64,000 nt of DNA from assembly GCA_963725655.1 (NCBI GenBank), contig CAVRYY010000002.1, positions 248,001-312,000 on the forward strand. Reading direction: 5' to 3'. This DNA is from CAVRXT01 sp963725655. Its GTDB lineage: Bacteria; Acidobacteriota; Terriglobia; Acidiferrales; UBA7541. Of the stretch, positions 54,474 to 63,676 are shown piece after piece. The position numbers and the translations under genes are program-made. Below the pieces are notes generated by a model. The model ran no database searches, was not told the origin of the DNA, and saw nothing but the letters and a program-made list of their open reading frames with translations. Positions within the stretch are counted from its first letter, which is position 1. The number at the start of each line of letters is the position of its first letter.

Positions 54474-54660
54474 ATGAACATCCGACTGACGCCTGAGAGG
54501 GAATCTCGGTCAAGGATTTGATTCACCAGGGCCACCGCCTGTGAGTGATTTCGTGCTGGACGCTTGCTTGGCGCTCCAGTGGTTCCTTGAGGACGAAAGC
54601 GACCGGGAATATGGCCTAAGTGTCCTCGCCAGAGCCGTGAGCGGCTGGGTCGCTCACTGA
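54474..54660 (+). pseudogene. Wrecked type II toxin-antitoxin locus (RHH antitoxin and PIN toxin)
   Basis: A 15-codon frame at 54474-54521 (MNIRLTPERESRSRI) resembles the start of a ribbon-helix-helix antitoxin. A 39-codon frame at 54541-54660 (from GTG: SDFVLDACLALQWFLEDESD, then EYGLSVLA) is the N-terminus of a PIN-domain VapC toxin, with the first catalytic Asp (LDA) present, but it stops after WVAH. Both are cut short. The tail overlaps the 3' end of the transporter gene. Remnant rather than active locus. Confidence 0.6.
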
Positions 54661-55958
54661 AATCGCGTCGTTCTCCACAGCGCCATACCGCACACCACGA
54701 GAAGCGCCAGGCTGGCGACGCTGAGGATCGCGGCGGCGCCCCAATTCAATGACATCCGCGGAACCCCCGCCATGGCCCCGAAAAATACGAACACTCCTGT
54801 CGCGAACGCCACCAGCAACCAATCGAGCGGCCTGCGAACCGGTTTCCGTTCATCGCTAGCCTGCCGGCCTTCCATCCGGGCCGCGATGTACTCAGCGGCA
54901 ATACCGTAGCGCTGGCTTTCCCGCTGCGCCGCCTGCTTCCACTTCGTTTGCTCCTTGCCGCTGGCGGAAGAAAATGCGATCGCGCCCACTCCTAGCATCA
55001 TCAGCAGCGAGCCGCCGATCACTTGCGCGTATTGCGAGCCAGTGCGGCCATGCAATTCGCCAAAGACCAAAACGCCCCACAGCAAACCCCAGAGTTGATT
55101 CGAATTGGAAAGCGGAATCCCGCGGCTGATGCCCACGTATTTCGCGGCGTACTGCTGGAACAAATCCCCGATCACCCAGATGAATCCGCCCAACATCAGC
55201 CAGAAAAGCACATCCCGCGCACCCACCAATTGATGCCACAGCGGCCGCATCCCGGTATAACTCACCGCCAGCGTTCCCATCATCCCCAGCTCGCCAAACG
55301 TAAAAAACGTGACGAACGAAAGCGGATTCATCCCGGTCAAGTACGCCTTGCGGTACGGAATGTACATCGTTCCCCACAAAATCCCCGCACCCAGTGCGGC
55401 CCAAACCCCGCGCATGGAATGCGACGCCGGGCCCTGCGCGGAAGAAGCGATCGCCAAGATTGCGGCGCCCACACACATCACTAGCGCTCCACCCAGGACG
55501 CCCGCCCAGCGCCGCCAACCGGCCTGGCGCAATTCGTTGAAAAAAATGAATCCCCACAAGATGCCGAGCAGACTGTTTGAATTCCACAGCGGAAACGCGA
55601 TGCTCAGCCCGACATCGCGGATCGCGAAAATCGTCAGCGTATTGGCCACCGCCCAAAGACATCCGGCAAGAATCGCCCAGATGATCAGATGCGGCGCACG
55701 CCGCACATCCGCATGAATCGAAGACGTGCCCAGGATCAAAGCGGGCAAGCTCCAGCGCGCCAGGAAAACGCCGATTACCATGATCAGCGAAATGATCACC
55801 GGCGAGATGCCTACCGACACCAGTTTCGTAGGCGCCTCGGCGGCGCCGAGCCACGCCCCCGCAGTAAAACCACAGAGGATTCCCAGCACTTGCAGCTTTC
55901 GCGCCCGCGAAGCCTGCTGACCCGCAGTCTGCATCGCCGAATTTGGAAGTGGATCCAT
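54654..55958 (-). CDS. Sugar permease, drug/metabolite (GRP/RhaT-like) superfamily
   Basis: 434 residues with about ten transmembrane segments. The motif set (LGILCGFTAGAWLGAAEAPT, FPLWNSNSLLGILWGFIFFN, GTMYIPYRKAYLTGMNPLSF, GIPLSNSNQLWGLLWGVLVF) shows the duplicated five-helix plan with the paired PLxNSNxLxG motif of L-rhamnose/glucose-ribose type porters. Cation-coupled sugar uptake is likely; placement next to an alpha-L-fucosidase suggests a deoxyhexose such as fucose or rhamnose, which is inference. Confidence 0.82.
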   Translation of the reverse strand: MDPLPNSAMQTAGQQASRARKLQVLGILCGFTAGAWLGAAEAPTKLVSVGISPVIISLIMVIGVFLARWSLPALILGTSSIHADVRRAPHLIIWAILAGCLWAVANTLTIFAIRDVGLSIAFPLWNSNSLLGILWGFIFFNELRQAGWRRWAGVLGGALVMCVGAAILAIASSAQGPASHSMRGVWAALGAGILWGTMYIPYRKAYLTGMNPLSFVTFFTFGELGMMGTLAVSYTGMRPLWHQLVGARDVLFWLMLGGFIWVIGDLFQQYAAKYVGISRGIPLSNSNQLWGLLWGVLVFGELHGRTGSQYAQVIGGSLLMMLGVGAIAFSSASGKEQTKWKQAAQRESQRYGIAAEYIAARMEGRQASDERKPVRRPLDWLLVAFATGVFVFFGAMAGVPRMSLNWGAAAILSVASLALLVVCGMALWRTTRFQ

Positions 55959-55973
55959 ATTCCCTCGCGACGC

Positions 55974-56099
55974 CTAGTGAATGGACCGGAGGAGCAGCAG
56001 GCCGCCGATCAGCACCATCACCGGAACCCAAAAGTGAATATCGGTGAGCACGCTCACCAGCCAGCCTCGGTCGTTCGCCACTTCGTGGTTTTCTTTCAT
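55974..56099 (-). CDS. Small single-TM protein upstream of the sugar permease
   Basis: 41 residues from ATG 56099, chosen because GGGGGAAGAGC lies just upstream; a longer in-frame opening reaches 56258. Sequence KENHEVANDRGWLVSVLTD followed by one membrane segment (FWVPVMVLIGGLLLLRSI). Located 15 bp before the permease start in the same direction, so it may be an accessory subunit. No family name is known to me. Confidence 0.6.
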   Translation of the reverse strand: MKENHEVANDRGWLVSVLTDIHFWVPVMVLIGGLLLLRSIH

Positions 56100-56468
56100 G
56101 CTCTTCCCCCATTTCCGCGCTAGCGCATTCGAAATCAAGCCGAGGCGCTTGGCGTCAGCCATCCTACGTTGAAGCCGGGGATTTACAACAGGAAGATCGT
56201 TGCCATCGCCAGCGAGCCTCCCCGGCAAGTCAAAGCGCGGCGCCAGTTCTTGCGCCAAGTCCTAAGGGGACATGCCGGCAGACCTTCCTACAAAAATAAG
56301 ACACGGTGATGACACGGAATTCGAATATTCGGAATAAGTTGAGACGGCGTGGCGAGTGGCCCGTTCTTTCCTGACGATCGTACCGAAAGGGACATCGCTC
56401 GGTGCGAAAGAGGAATACAGTAGTTGGGCAAGCGGGCTGTGTACGCTAGGGTACAGAAAGGCGGGCCA

Positions 56469-57587
56469 GTGGCCGGTTCATTGCAATGTACGGATGTATT
56501 CGTTATTGGTGGCGGGCCGGCGGGGCTGGCAGTGGCAATCGCCGCGCGCCAGAAGGGGCTGCAGGCAATCGTTGCGGACGGCGCGGCGCCTCCGATCGAA
56601 AAGCCTTGCGGCGAAGGGATGATGCCCGAGACGCTGGCGGTCCTGCGAGATCTGGGCGTGGAAATCCCCGCGGGATCAGGCCAGAAATTCCGCGGCATAT
56701 GTTTTGCCCAGCACGGTGCGCGAGTGGCTGCCGATTTTCCGCAAGGGCCGGGCATAGGCTTGCGGCGGCCGCTGCTCCATGAGCGGCTGATCGCCCGAGC
56801 CGAAGAGTGTGGCGCGCAAATGCTGTGGAACACCACCGTCACCGGCATGGATGCGGACACCGTGCAATTCACCCATGGAAAGGTTCGCGCACGGTGGGTC
56901 GTGGGAACGGACGGACAAGGTTCGCGGGTGCGGCGGTGGAGCGGGCTGGAAGCGACCAGGAGCAACAAAGAACGATTTACCCGCCGCCGGCACTATCGTG
57001 TGAAGCCATGGTCCAGCTATGTAGAGATTTATTGGGGAAAACGTGCACAGACGTATGTGACGCCGATTGGCCGCGAAGAAGTCTGCATCGTGGTGATGGC
57101 GGAATGCGCCGAGCACGCTTCCTTCGACAGCGCGCTCCGGGAATTGCCGGAGCTGCAAGAAAAACTTGCTGGCGCCGAATTGAGCGGCCGGGAGCGAGGC
57201 GCGGTCACCGCGATGCGCTCGCTCTGCAACGTCCAGCGAGGGAATGTTGCGCTGGTCGGCGACGCCTCGGGTGGCGTGGACGCAATCACCGGCGAAGGGC
57301 TTCGGCTGGCTTTTCAGCACGCGCTGCTGCTCGCCGGGGCGATGGCCGCGGGCGATTTGAAGTCGTACCAGCAGGCCCACCGGCAACTCGAAACGCGCCC
57401 GATGAGGATGGGCAATCTGATGCTTTGGCTGGGCCGCAACCCGCGCATTCGTGGCCGCGTAATTCGCGCGCTGCAAAGCAAGCCGGATCTCTTCGCGCGC
57501 TTGCTGGCTACCCATGTAGGGCAGGGAACTCCCACCGAACTGCTGTCGACCGGTGCCCTCCTGGGCTGGCAACTGCTGGCTGTCTGA
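56469..57587 (+). CDS. FAD-dependent oxidoreductase, geranylgeranyl-reductase-like
   Basis: About 372 residues from GTG 56469; TTG 56424 is in frame and cannot be excluded. The N-terminal Rossmann motif is VFVIGGGPAGLAVAIAARQ, then GEGMMPE, VVGTDGQGSRVRR (second nucleotide-contact motif) and GDASGGVDAITGEGLRLAF, the C-terminal FAD motif of the UbiH/geranylgeranyl-reductase/halogenase-like group. Substrate is unknown. It lies alone, downstream of a gap with no obvious partner. Confidence 0.85.
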   Translation: MAGSLQCTDVFVIGGGPAGLAVAIAARQKGLQAIVADGAAPPIEKPCGEGMMPETLAVLRDLGVEIPAGSGQKFRGICFAQHGARVAADFPQGPGIGLRRPLLHERLIARAEECGAQMLWNTTVTGMDADTVQFTHGKVRARWVVGTDGQGSRVRRWSGLEATRSNKERFTRRRHYRVKPWSSYVEIYWGKRAQTYVTPIGREEVCIVVMAECAEHASFDSALRELPELQEKLAGAELSGRERGAVTAMRSLCNVQRGNVALVGDASGGVDAITGEGLRLAFQHALLLAGAMAAGDLKSYQQAHRQLETRPMRMGNLMLWLGRNPRIRGRVIRALQSKPDLFARLLATHVGQGTPTELLSTGALLGWQLLAV

Positions 57588-58025
57588 CCCGGCTCCGGCG
57601 CAGAACTGTTCCGAAGCGAACTCCTGCTTGGTTTCATTTTGGGACGGCGTTCCCGAAATGGAGCGGAAGTGCGCCCCTTCCTGAACCCAGGTTGAACTCA
57701 TGTTGCTGATCTTAAACAGGATAAATAGGAGATGTTTTTGGGCCTTAGCTTGCAACGTGTGAAGTCTCTAATGCTGGCGATCAGCACCGGATATGCCAGC
57801 AGTTGGAAATGAGCGATGAACCACCTCACAGCGCAAGGACAGTAGCGGCGATGCAGTCGCAATGCCCGATACAGCCCTAACGAACGATCCGGCGTCAAAT
57901 CATTGATGGCCGGCCCGTTTTTGGGCGCCTGTGCTTTTTGCGCATGCTGGTGGCAACTCGCAGTTTTCTGGTGAGCGCGTACGGTGGTATCGTCAACTTA
58001 GGATGCTGGAATCGTAGAGTGCGCT
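57588..58025. other. Gap without a recognised gene
   Basis: About 440 bp between the flavoprotein and the FG-GAP gene. No frame has protein-like sequence or a ribosome site. Short GC-rich inverted repeats (for example GGCCGGCC-containing sequence near 57908) are not convincing as named elements. Confidence 0.4.
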
Positions 58026-58739
58026 ATGTCTAATATTCCTCGTCGATCGGGTCTCCGGACACGCCTCCGGGATAATCGCCATCCTTTGCGAAATTCGCTT
58101 CTGTGGATCCCGCTGTTTTTGCTGCTGGTTGGCCTGGCAGGCCGCGGCACGGCGATGCCCGCTGAAATTCCCAGCGCTCCAGCCTCTTCCGTTGGACCCG
58201 GGGCGCAGTTTGCCATTGCCGACTTGGATGGCGACCTTCGCCCTGACCTGGCCAGCATCCAAGCCGAACCAAACAGTTCCGCCACAACCAATTACTGGAT
58301 CCAGCTGCAGCTCTCCACCACCGGATGGCAATCGATTCGGGTTGTCGCGCCTTCCGGCGGCCTGCGCATTGAGACCCGCGACGTCAACGGAGACAACGCC
58401 ATCGACCTGGTCCTGGCCGAGTCTTGGTTCAATCGGCCCGTCGCGATCTTCCTCAACAATGGTCATGGTGGTTTTTCGCGGGCGGCAACATCCGCGTTCC
58501 CCGGAGCCTTCCGCGAATCCGAAACGAATTGGTCCTCTTCGAGCGCCACCAGTCTCGCGACAGTCGCGGTTGGCGTTCCCCCGCAGTCTGGCGCCGGCGT
58601 TCGCAGTGAAGAAAATGATTTGCGCCGCGGCCAATCGCCGCGGCGATGGATTTCCCGCGGGACGCCCGGCTTTACAGCCAGCCCGTTCTTAGTCTCCCAG
58701 GCAGGCCGCGCACCACCCTCCGCAACTCCTCACAATTAG
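58026..58739 (+). CDS. Exported FG-GAP/VCBS-like repeat protein
   Basis: 237 residues from ATG 58026. Signal or anchor about 25-45 (LLWIPLFLLLVGLAGRGTAM), then two beta-propeller-type blocks: QFAIADLDGDLRPDLASIQ and IETRDVNGDNAIDLVLAESW, ending LNNGHGGF. The D-x-D/N-x-D-G-x-x-D-L pattern is the calcium loop of FG-GAP repeats. The second half is Ser/Arg/Pro-rich and may be disordered. It could be a surface-associated protein; function unknown. Confidence 0.75.
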   Translation: MSNIPRRSGLRTRLRDNRHPLRNSLLWIPLFLLLVGLAGRGTAMPAEIPSAPASSVGPGAQFAIADLDGDLRPDLASIQAEPNSSATTNYWIQLQLSTTGWQSIRVVAPSGGLRIETRDVNGDNAIDLVLAESWFNRPVAIFLNNGHGGFSRAATSAFPGAFRESETNWSSSSATSLATVAVGVPPQSGAGVRSEENDLRRGQSPRRWISRGTPGFTASPFLVSQAGRAPPSATPHN

Positions 58740-58893
58740 CCGCTTCTATCGTCGATAGCTACCCCTGCGCGACAGCTCTTTCGCCACAGGGGTGCTGACC
58801 GATTCCCAAATCCCACCGGAACCACGTGGGTTGCTTCTGGGAGTGGGCGCCGCAGTTTTAACTGAATCTTGCAATCCCAGGTGAGGTCGTCCC

Positions 58894-60030
58894 ATGAAAC
58901 GCACGGAGTGCCGAATATTTGCGGTGGCATTTATCCCCATGCTGATTCTCGCAGGGTGCGGCAGCACCCAGGCGGATCCTGCAGCAGAAGCTCCGCCTCC
59001 CGCTCAGGTGGAGCACGAACAGGATCTGAACGTGATCCAGGTAGATCATCCCGAACAATTTCCGGTGGGCGCGGTGGTCAGCCATCCCTCCACCTCGCAG
59101 TTGGTGGTCACCGGTACGGTGAATCCTGACGTCGCACGCACCGTTCCGGTGATTTCGCTCGCCGCCGGACGCGTCATCGATGTTCGCGCCCGCCTGGGCG
59201 ACACCGTGAAAAAAGGCCAGCTCCTGATGCGTGTGCAAAGCACCGACGTGTCTGGCGCTTTCTCCGATTATCGCAAGGCTCTGGCCGATGAAGTTCTCCT
59301 GCGCTCCCAGCTTGACCGCAGCAAGGATTTGTACGCGCACGGGGCAATCGCGACGAACGATCTCGAGATGGCTCAGGACGCCGAAGACAAAGCCAAAGTC
59401 GACGTCGAAACCAGCGCTGAACATTTGCGTGTGCTCGGCAACGATCCCGATCATCCGAGCGGAATCGTCGATATCTTGGCCCCGGTTTCCGGCGTAATCA
59501 CCGATCAGGAAGTTACCAACGCGGCAGGTGTGCAGGGCCTTTCCTCGCCAAACCCGTTCACGATTTCGGATTTGTCGTCCGTGTGGGTGGTGTGCGACGT
59601 GTACGAAAACGATCTTCCCGCCGTGCGCCTCGGCGAGACCGCCGACATCCGCCTGAGCGCTTACCCGGACCAGGGCCTGAAGGGCGCTATCGGAAATATC
59701 GGCGCGATTCTCGACCCGAGTATTCGTACCGGAAAAGTTCGCGTCGAAGTCCGCAACCCGGGATTCATGCGTCCGGGGATGTTTGCAACCGCAACGTTTC
59801 ATGGTTTGAAGAAGGAAGCCCATGCCGCGGTTCCGGCATCCGCGATTTTGCATTTGCACGATCGCGACTGGGTATACACCCCGGCGGGAAATCACCAGTT
59901 CCGCCGCTTGCAGGTAGTTGGTGGCGACACCCTCTCCGACGGAATGCAGGAGATCGTATCCGGGCTGCAGCCAGGCCAGAAAGTGGTAACCAACGCGCTA
60001 GCGCTGCAAAACACCGTCGACAATGAGTGA
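58894..60030 (+). CDS. RND efflux periplasmic adaptor lipoprotein
   Basis: 378 residues from ATG 58894. Lipobox MLILAGCGS marks it as a lipoprotein. The adaptor (HlyD/CusB-type) architecture is visible: AGRVIDVRARLGDTVKKGQL (lipoyl-like part), coiled hairpin around KALADEVLLRSQLDRSKDLY, GIVDILAPVSGVITDQEV, then barrel and membrane-proximal parts (VWVVCDVYENDLPAVRLGET, GMQEIVSGLQPGQKVVTNAL). It would link the inner-membrane pump just downstream to an outer-membrane channel not present here. Specificity likely metals by comparison with the pump. Confidence 0.9.
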   Translation: MKRTECRIFAVAFIPMLILAGCGSTQADPAAEAPPPAQVEHEQDLNVIQVDHPEQFPVGAVVSHPSTSQLVVTGTVNPDVARTVPVISLAAGRVIDVRARLGDTVKKGQLLMRVQSTDVSGAFSDYRKALADEVLLRSQLDRSKDLYAHGAIATNDLEMAQDAEDKAKVDVETSAEHLRVLGNDPDHPSGIVDILAPVSGVITDQEVTNAAGVQGLSSPNPFTISDLSSVWVVCDVYENDLPAVRLGETADIRLSAYPDQGLKGAIGNIGAILDPSIRTGKVRVEVRNPGFMRPGMFATATFHGLKKEAHAAVPASAILHLHDRDWVYTPAGNHQFRRLQVVGGDTLSDGMQEIVSGLQPGQKVVTNALALQNTVDNE

Positions 60031-60066
60031 CACCGTAAACACCGGCGGCGCACAAGGGAACGTGAA

Positions 60067-63000
60067 ATGATTCGTAAACTGGTCGATTTTGCGCTGGAAA
60101 ACCGATTTCTGGTGCTCGCCGCAGCAGTTTTGCTCTTTGGTTGGGGCGCAATTTCGTTTCACAACCTGCCCGTCGAAGCCTATCCCGACGTGGCCGACAA
60201 CTACGTCGAGATCATCACCCAGTGGCCCGGTATTTCCGCCGAGCAAATCGAGCAGCAGGTGACCATCCCGCTGGAAATCTCGATGAATGGGATTCCTCAC
60301 ATCACCCATCTGCGCTCGTTTTCCCTCTTCGGGCTTTCCGACCTGAAATTGGTTTTCGATGACGAAGAGGCCAACGCCTGGGATCGCGAACGAGTTCTTG
60401 AGCGGCTATCACAAGTCACTTTGCCGGCTGGGGTAGTGCCCCAAATGGGTACCGACTGGAGCCCGGTCGGACAGATCTACTTTTTCACGCTGCACAGCAC
60501 CAATCCCGAGTACGACGTCATGGAGCTGAAGTCGCTCGAGGATTGGGTTGTCGAGAAAAACTTCAAAGGAGTGCCCGACGTCGTCGATGTCTCCAGCTTC
60601 GGTGGTCCCACCCGCGAATACCAGGTTCGCGTCGATCCCAATAAACTCATCGCCTACGGGCTCAGCCTGGCCCAGGTCGAGCAGCAGCTAACCAACAACA
60701 ATATGAATGCCGGCGGCAGCTTCATCGAATCCGGCTTGCAGCAAGTGAATCTTCGGGAAGTCGGCTTGATGAAGGACGTGCAGGACATTGAAAAAACGGT
60801 GATCGCCACCAAGAGCGGCACTCCTCTGCACGTCAAGGACATTGCCGTAGTTTCGCAAGGCCCGAAGATCCGCCTGGGCCAGTTTGCGCGGGCGATTCAT
60901 CGCGAAGACGGCAAAATAATCGATAACGACGATGTGGTCTCTGGCATCGTTCTATTGCGCAAGGGCGCCAATGCTGATGAGGCGCTGCGCGGGATTCACG
61001 CCAAGGTCAAAGAGATGAACGATCACATTTTGCCCACTGGCGTTAAGGTGATTCCCTTTGTCGACCGCAGCGACTTGGTGCACTACACCACCCATACCGT
61101 CCTGCACAACCTCGCGGAAGGCATTATTCTGGTGGTCATCGTTCTCTTGCTGTTTCTGGGGAATGCCCGCGGGGCAATCATCGTCGCCGTCACCGTGCCG
61201 TTCTCGTTGCTCTTCGCCGCCGCTTGCCTCAGCTTGAAGCATATTCCTGCAAACCTGTTGTCGCTTGGCGCCCTGGATTTCGGAATGGTCGTCGACGGCG
61301 CCGTGGTCATGGTTGAAAACATTGTCCGTCATATGAGCCGGCCATCAGGCGAGAACGGCTCGAAGAGCGCTCTCGAGGTGATCCGTCAGGCCGCGCACGA
61401 AGTCCAGCGCCCGGTGTTCTACGCCATTGCCATCATCGTAACCGCATACCTGCCGATCTTCACTCTGCAACGCGTGGAAGGACGGCTGTTCAAGCCGATG
61501 GCCTGGACCGTAGCGTTCGCGCTTCTGGGCGCCCTGATATATTCCATGCTGGTTGCGCCGGTGCTTTCCAGCTTTCTGTTTTCCCGGAATATGCGCGAGT
61601 GGCGTAACCCGGTGCTGATCTATCTCACCGATCGATACCGCAAGGCGGTTCGGTGGGCCATCGAGCATCGCCGGGTTACCCTGGGAATCGCCGGGTTCAG
61701 TTTATGCGTCGCTGCGTATCTCATGTTTGGCGGAGTCATCGGTTCGGAGTTTCTCCCGCACCTGGACGAAGGAGCGCTTTGGGTCCGCGGTACTCTGGCT
61801 CCCAGCACTGGACCCACCGAGGGCATCCGCGTTTCCAATCAAGCCCGCTCAATCCTTTGCTCTTTCCCCGAAGTGCCGCAGTGCACCAGCCAGGTGGGCC
61901 GCCCGGATGACGGCACGGACACCACCGGATTTTTCAACACCGAATATTTCGTCGATTTGAAGCCAAAAGAACAGTGGCGGCCTGTCTTTCACGAAAATAA
62001 AGACGAACTGATCGCGGCGATGAACAGGGAACTCAACAAGATCCCCGGCGTCGAGTGGGGTTTTTCTCAGCCCATTGAAGACAACATGGAAGAGGCGGTC
62101 AGCGGTGTAAAGGGCGAACTAGCCACCAAAGTGTACGGCGAGGACCTGAAAGTTCTCGAGGATAAAGCCGATCAAATCGTGGACGTCATGCGTCACGTCC
62201 GAGGCACCGAGGATCTGGCCGTTTTTCGCGCCCTCGGTCAACCGAACATCAACTTTGAGGTGGACCGCGATCGCGCTGCTCGATACCAAATCAACGTCGC
62301 GGATATCCAGGATGCCATCCAAACCGCGGTCGGGGGCACCGCTCTTACCCAAGTGTTGAAAGGCGAGGCGCGATACGACCTGGTCCTGCGTTACCTCCCG
62401 GAATCCCGTACCACCAGGGAAGCGATCGAGAACATTCGCCTATTGTCCCCGTCCGGCGAACGCGTCGCTCTTTCTCAGCTCTGCAAAATCGAGGAGCGTG
62501 AAGGCGGCTCGGAAATCTACCGTGAAGGAAACGAGCGCTACGTGGCAATCAAGTACAGCGTTCGCGGCCGCGACCTGGGTGGCGCGGTAGAAGAGGCAAT
62601 GCGCAAAGTAAACCAGCAGGTGCAGCTCCCGCGCGGGTATCACCTCGAGTGGGAAGGCGAATACGAAAGTGAAAAGCGCGCCCAGGCGCGTCTGATGATC
62701 ATCGTGCCGCTAACCGTGCTGGTGATTTTCATCATTCTCTATACGATGTTTCGCTCTCCGAAGTGGGCCGTACTCATCCTCGCCACAGTTGCGATGGCCA
62801 GCGTCGGAGGCCTCTTAGCCCTGCTCTTTACCGCAACTCATTTCAGCGTTTCCTCCGGCGTCGGTTTCTTGGCCCTTTTCGGTGTCTCCGTTCAAGCCGG
62901 CGTGATCATGCTCGAATATATTAATCAACTTCGCGCCGCGGGCCATCCCATCGAGGTTGCCGCGATTGAGGGCGCGGTTCTCAGGCTTCGTCCGATCATG

Positions 63001-63210
63001 ATGACCATGCTGGTAGCCACACTGGGTCTGCTGCCTGCCGCGCTGTCTCGCGCCATCGGTTCCGATTCCCAGCGCCCATTCGCAATTGTCATCGTCGGCG
63101 GCCTGATGGTGAACCTGGTGATGAGCATCTTCATTCTCCCTACGCTGTACGTCTGGTTCGCCCGGGAAGGCGATCAACTCCCCGAGCCAGAGGAATCATT
63201 CGAGAGTTGA
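60067..63210 (+). CDS. RND efflux pump, heavy-metal (CzcA/CusA) type
   Basis: 1047 residues, inner-membrane proton-driven pump, 37 bp after the adaptor gene. The N-terminus MIRKLVDFALENRFLVLAAA, EAYPDVADNYVEIITQWPGI and two large periplasmic loops follow the HAE/HME-RND plan with about 12 TM helices. TM4 reads LGALDFGMVVDGAVVMVENI, containing the D..D..E set typical of metal-type RND pumps. The C-terminal TM10-12 (LMIIVPLTVLVIFIILYTMF) are complete. Copper, zinc, cobalt or cadmium export is plausible; the metal is not determined. Confidence 0.92.
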   Translation: MIRKLVDFALENRFLVLAAAVLLFGWGAISFHNLPVEAYPDVADNYVEIITQWPGISAEQIEQQVTIPLEISMNGIPHITHLRSFSLFGLSDLKLVFDDEEANAWDRERVLERLSQVTLPAGVVPQMGTDWSPVGQIYFFTLHSTNPEYDVMELKSLEDWVVEKNFKGVPDVVDVSSFGGPTREYQVRVDPNKLIAYGLSLAQVEQQLTNNNMNAGGSFIESGLQQVNLREVGLMKDVQDIEKTVIATKSGTPLHVKDIAVVSQGPKIRLGQFARAIHREDGKIIDNDDVVSGIVLLRKGANADEALRGIHAKVKEMNDHILPTGVKVIPFVDRSDLVHYTTHTVLHNLAEGIILVVIVLLLFLGNARGAIIVAVTVPFSLLFAAACLSLKHIPANLLSLGALDFGMVVDGAVVMVENIVRHMSRPSGENGSKSALEVIRQAAHEVQRPVFYAIAIIVTAYLPIFTLQRVEGRLFKPMAWTVAFALLGALIYSMLVAPVLSSFLFSRNMREWRNPVLIYLTDRYRKAVRWAIEHRRVTLGIAGFSLCVAAYLMFGGVIGSEFLPHLDEGALWVRGTLAPSTGPTEGIRVSNQARSILCSFPEVPQCTSQVGRPDDGTDTTGFFNTEYFVDLKPKEQWRPVFHENKDELIAAMNRELNKIPGVEWGFSQPIEDNMEEAVSGVKGELATKVYGEDLKVLEDKADQIVDVMRHVRGTEDLAVFRALGQPNINFEVDRDRAARYQINVADIQDAIQTAVGGTALTQVLKGEARYDLVLRYLPESRTTREAIENIRLLSPSGERVALSQLCKIEEREGGSEIYREGNERYVAIKYSVRGRDLGGAVEEAMRKVNQQVQLPRGYHLEWEGEYESEKRAQARLMIIVPLTVLVIFIILYTMFRSPKWAVLILATVAMASVGGLLALLFTATHFSVSSGVGFLALFGVSVQAGVIMLEYINQLRAAGHPIEVAAIEGAVLRLRPIMMTMLVATLGLLPAALSRAIGSDSQRPFAIVIVGGLMVNLVMSIFILPTLYVWFAREGDQLPEPEESFES

Positions 63211-63676
63211 TTCTGCAATCCAGCCTCTAGCTAGTTCCGGCAGTATCCACAGAAATGATCTCTTCCGCCGGTTTCCTGGGGCGTGCTAGCCTCCTGTGGA
63301 GATGACCCTAATACCGTCAGGCAGCGAGCGCTGGCTGTTGCGGCACTCCGGTTGTGAAAGGCTGGACGGATGCCTGGATCAACTTTCCTCATGCTTCGCC
63401 GGCCAGAACTTTCCCTTTTGGGGATGAGTGAAACGTTCATTTTGTTGCGATTCAGCCACTTTCTGCCTCTTGTTTTCAGCGAGATGCGAGGGGGTATCTC
63501 TACAAGGTTGTTATTGGATTCTTCGTTCTCCCTTTTGCAGTTGCAAGTGAACCATTGGTATTGACCCAGAGCGAGGTCCGGCGTATTGTCTTGCGCAATG
63601 AGCCTGCTCCGCACTGGACGGCTTGTCGATTGAAAGCACACTAACCGGGCCCAGATCAGTCATTAAGGAGCACACG
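63211..63676. other. Gap holding a promoter for the next gene
   Basis: No gene is seen. At 63561-63589 there is a plausible sigma70-type promoter (next entry). No further ordered element is found in the about 465 bp. Confidence 0.45.
63561..63589 (+). promoter_or_regulatory. Sigma70-type promoter before the terminal exported gene
   Basis: TTGACC (63561-63566), 17-bp spacer, TATTGT (63584-63589); about 88 bp upstream of ATG 63677 and followed by an AAGGAG ribosome site at 63665-63670. Confidence 0.5.

Noticed and set aside
54892..56112. 406-codon minus-strand opening in another frame of the permease
   Set aside because: The permease frame has the membrane helices and family motifs; this one is Gly/Ala/Arg-rich with none.
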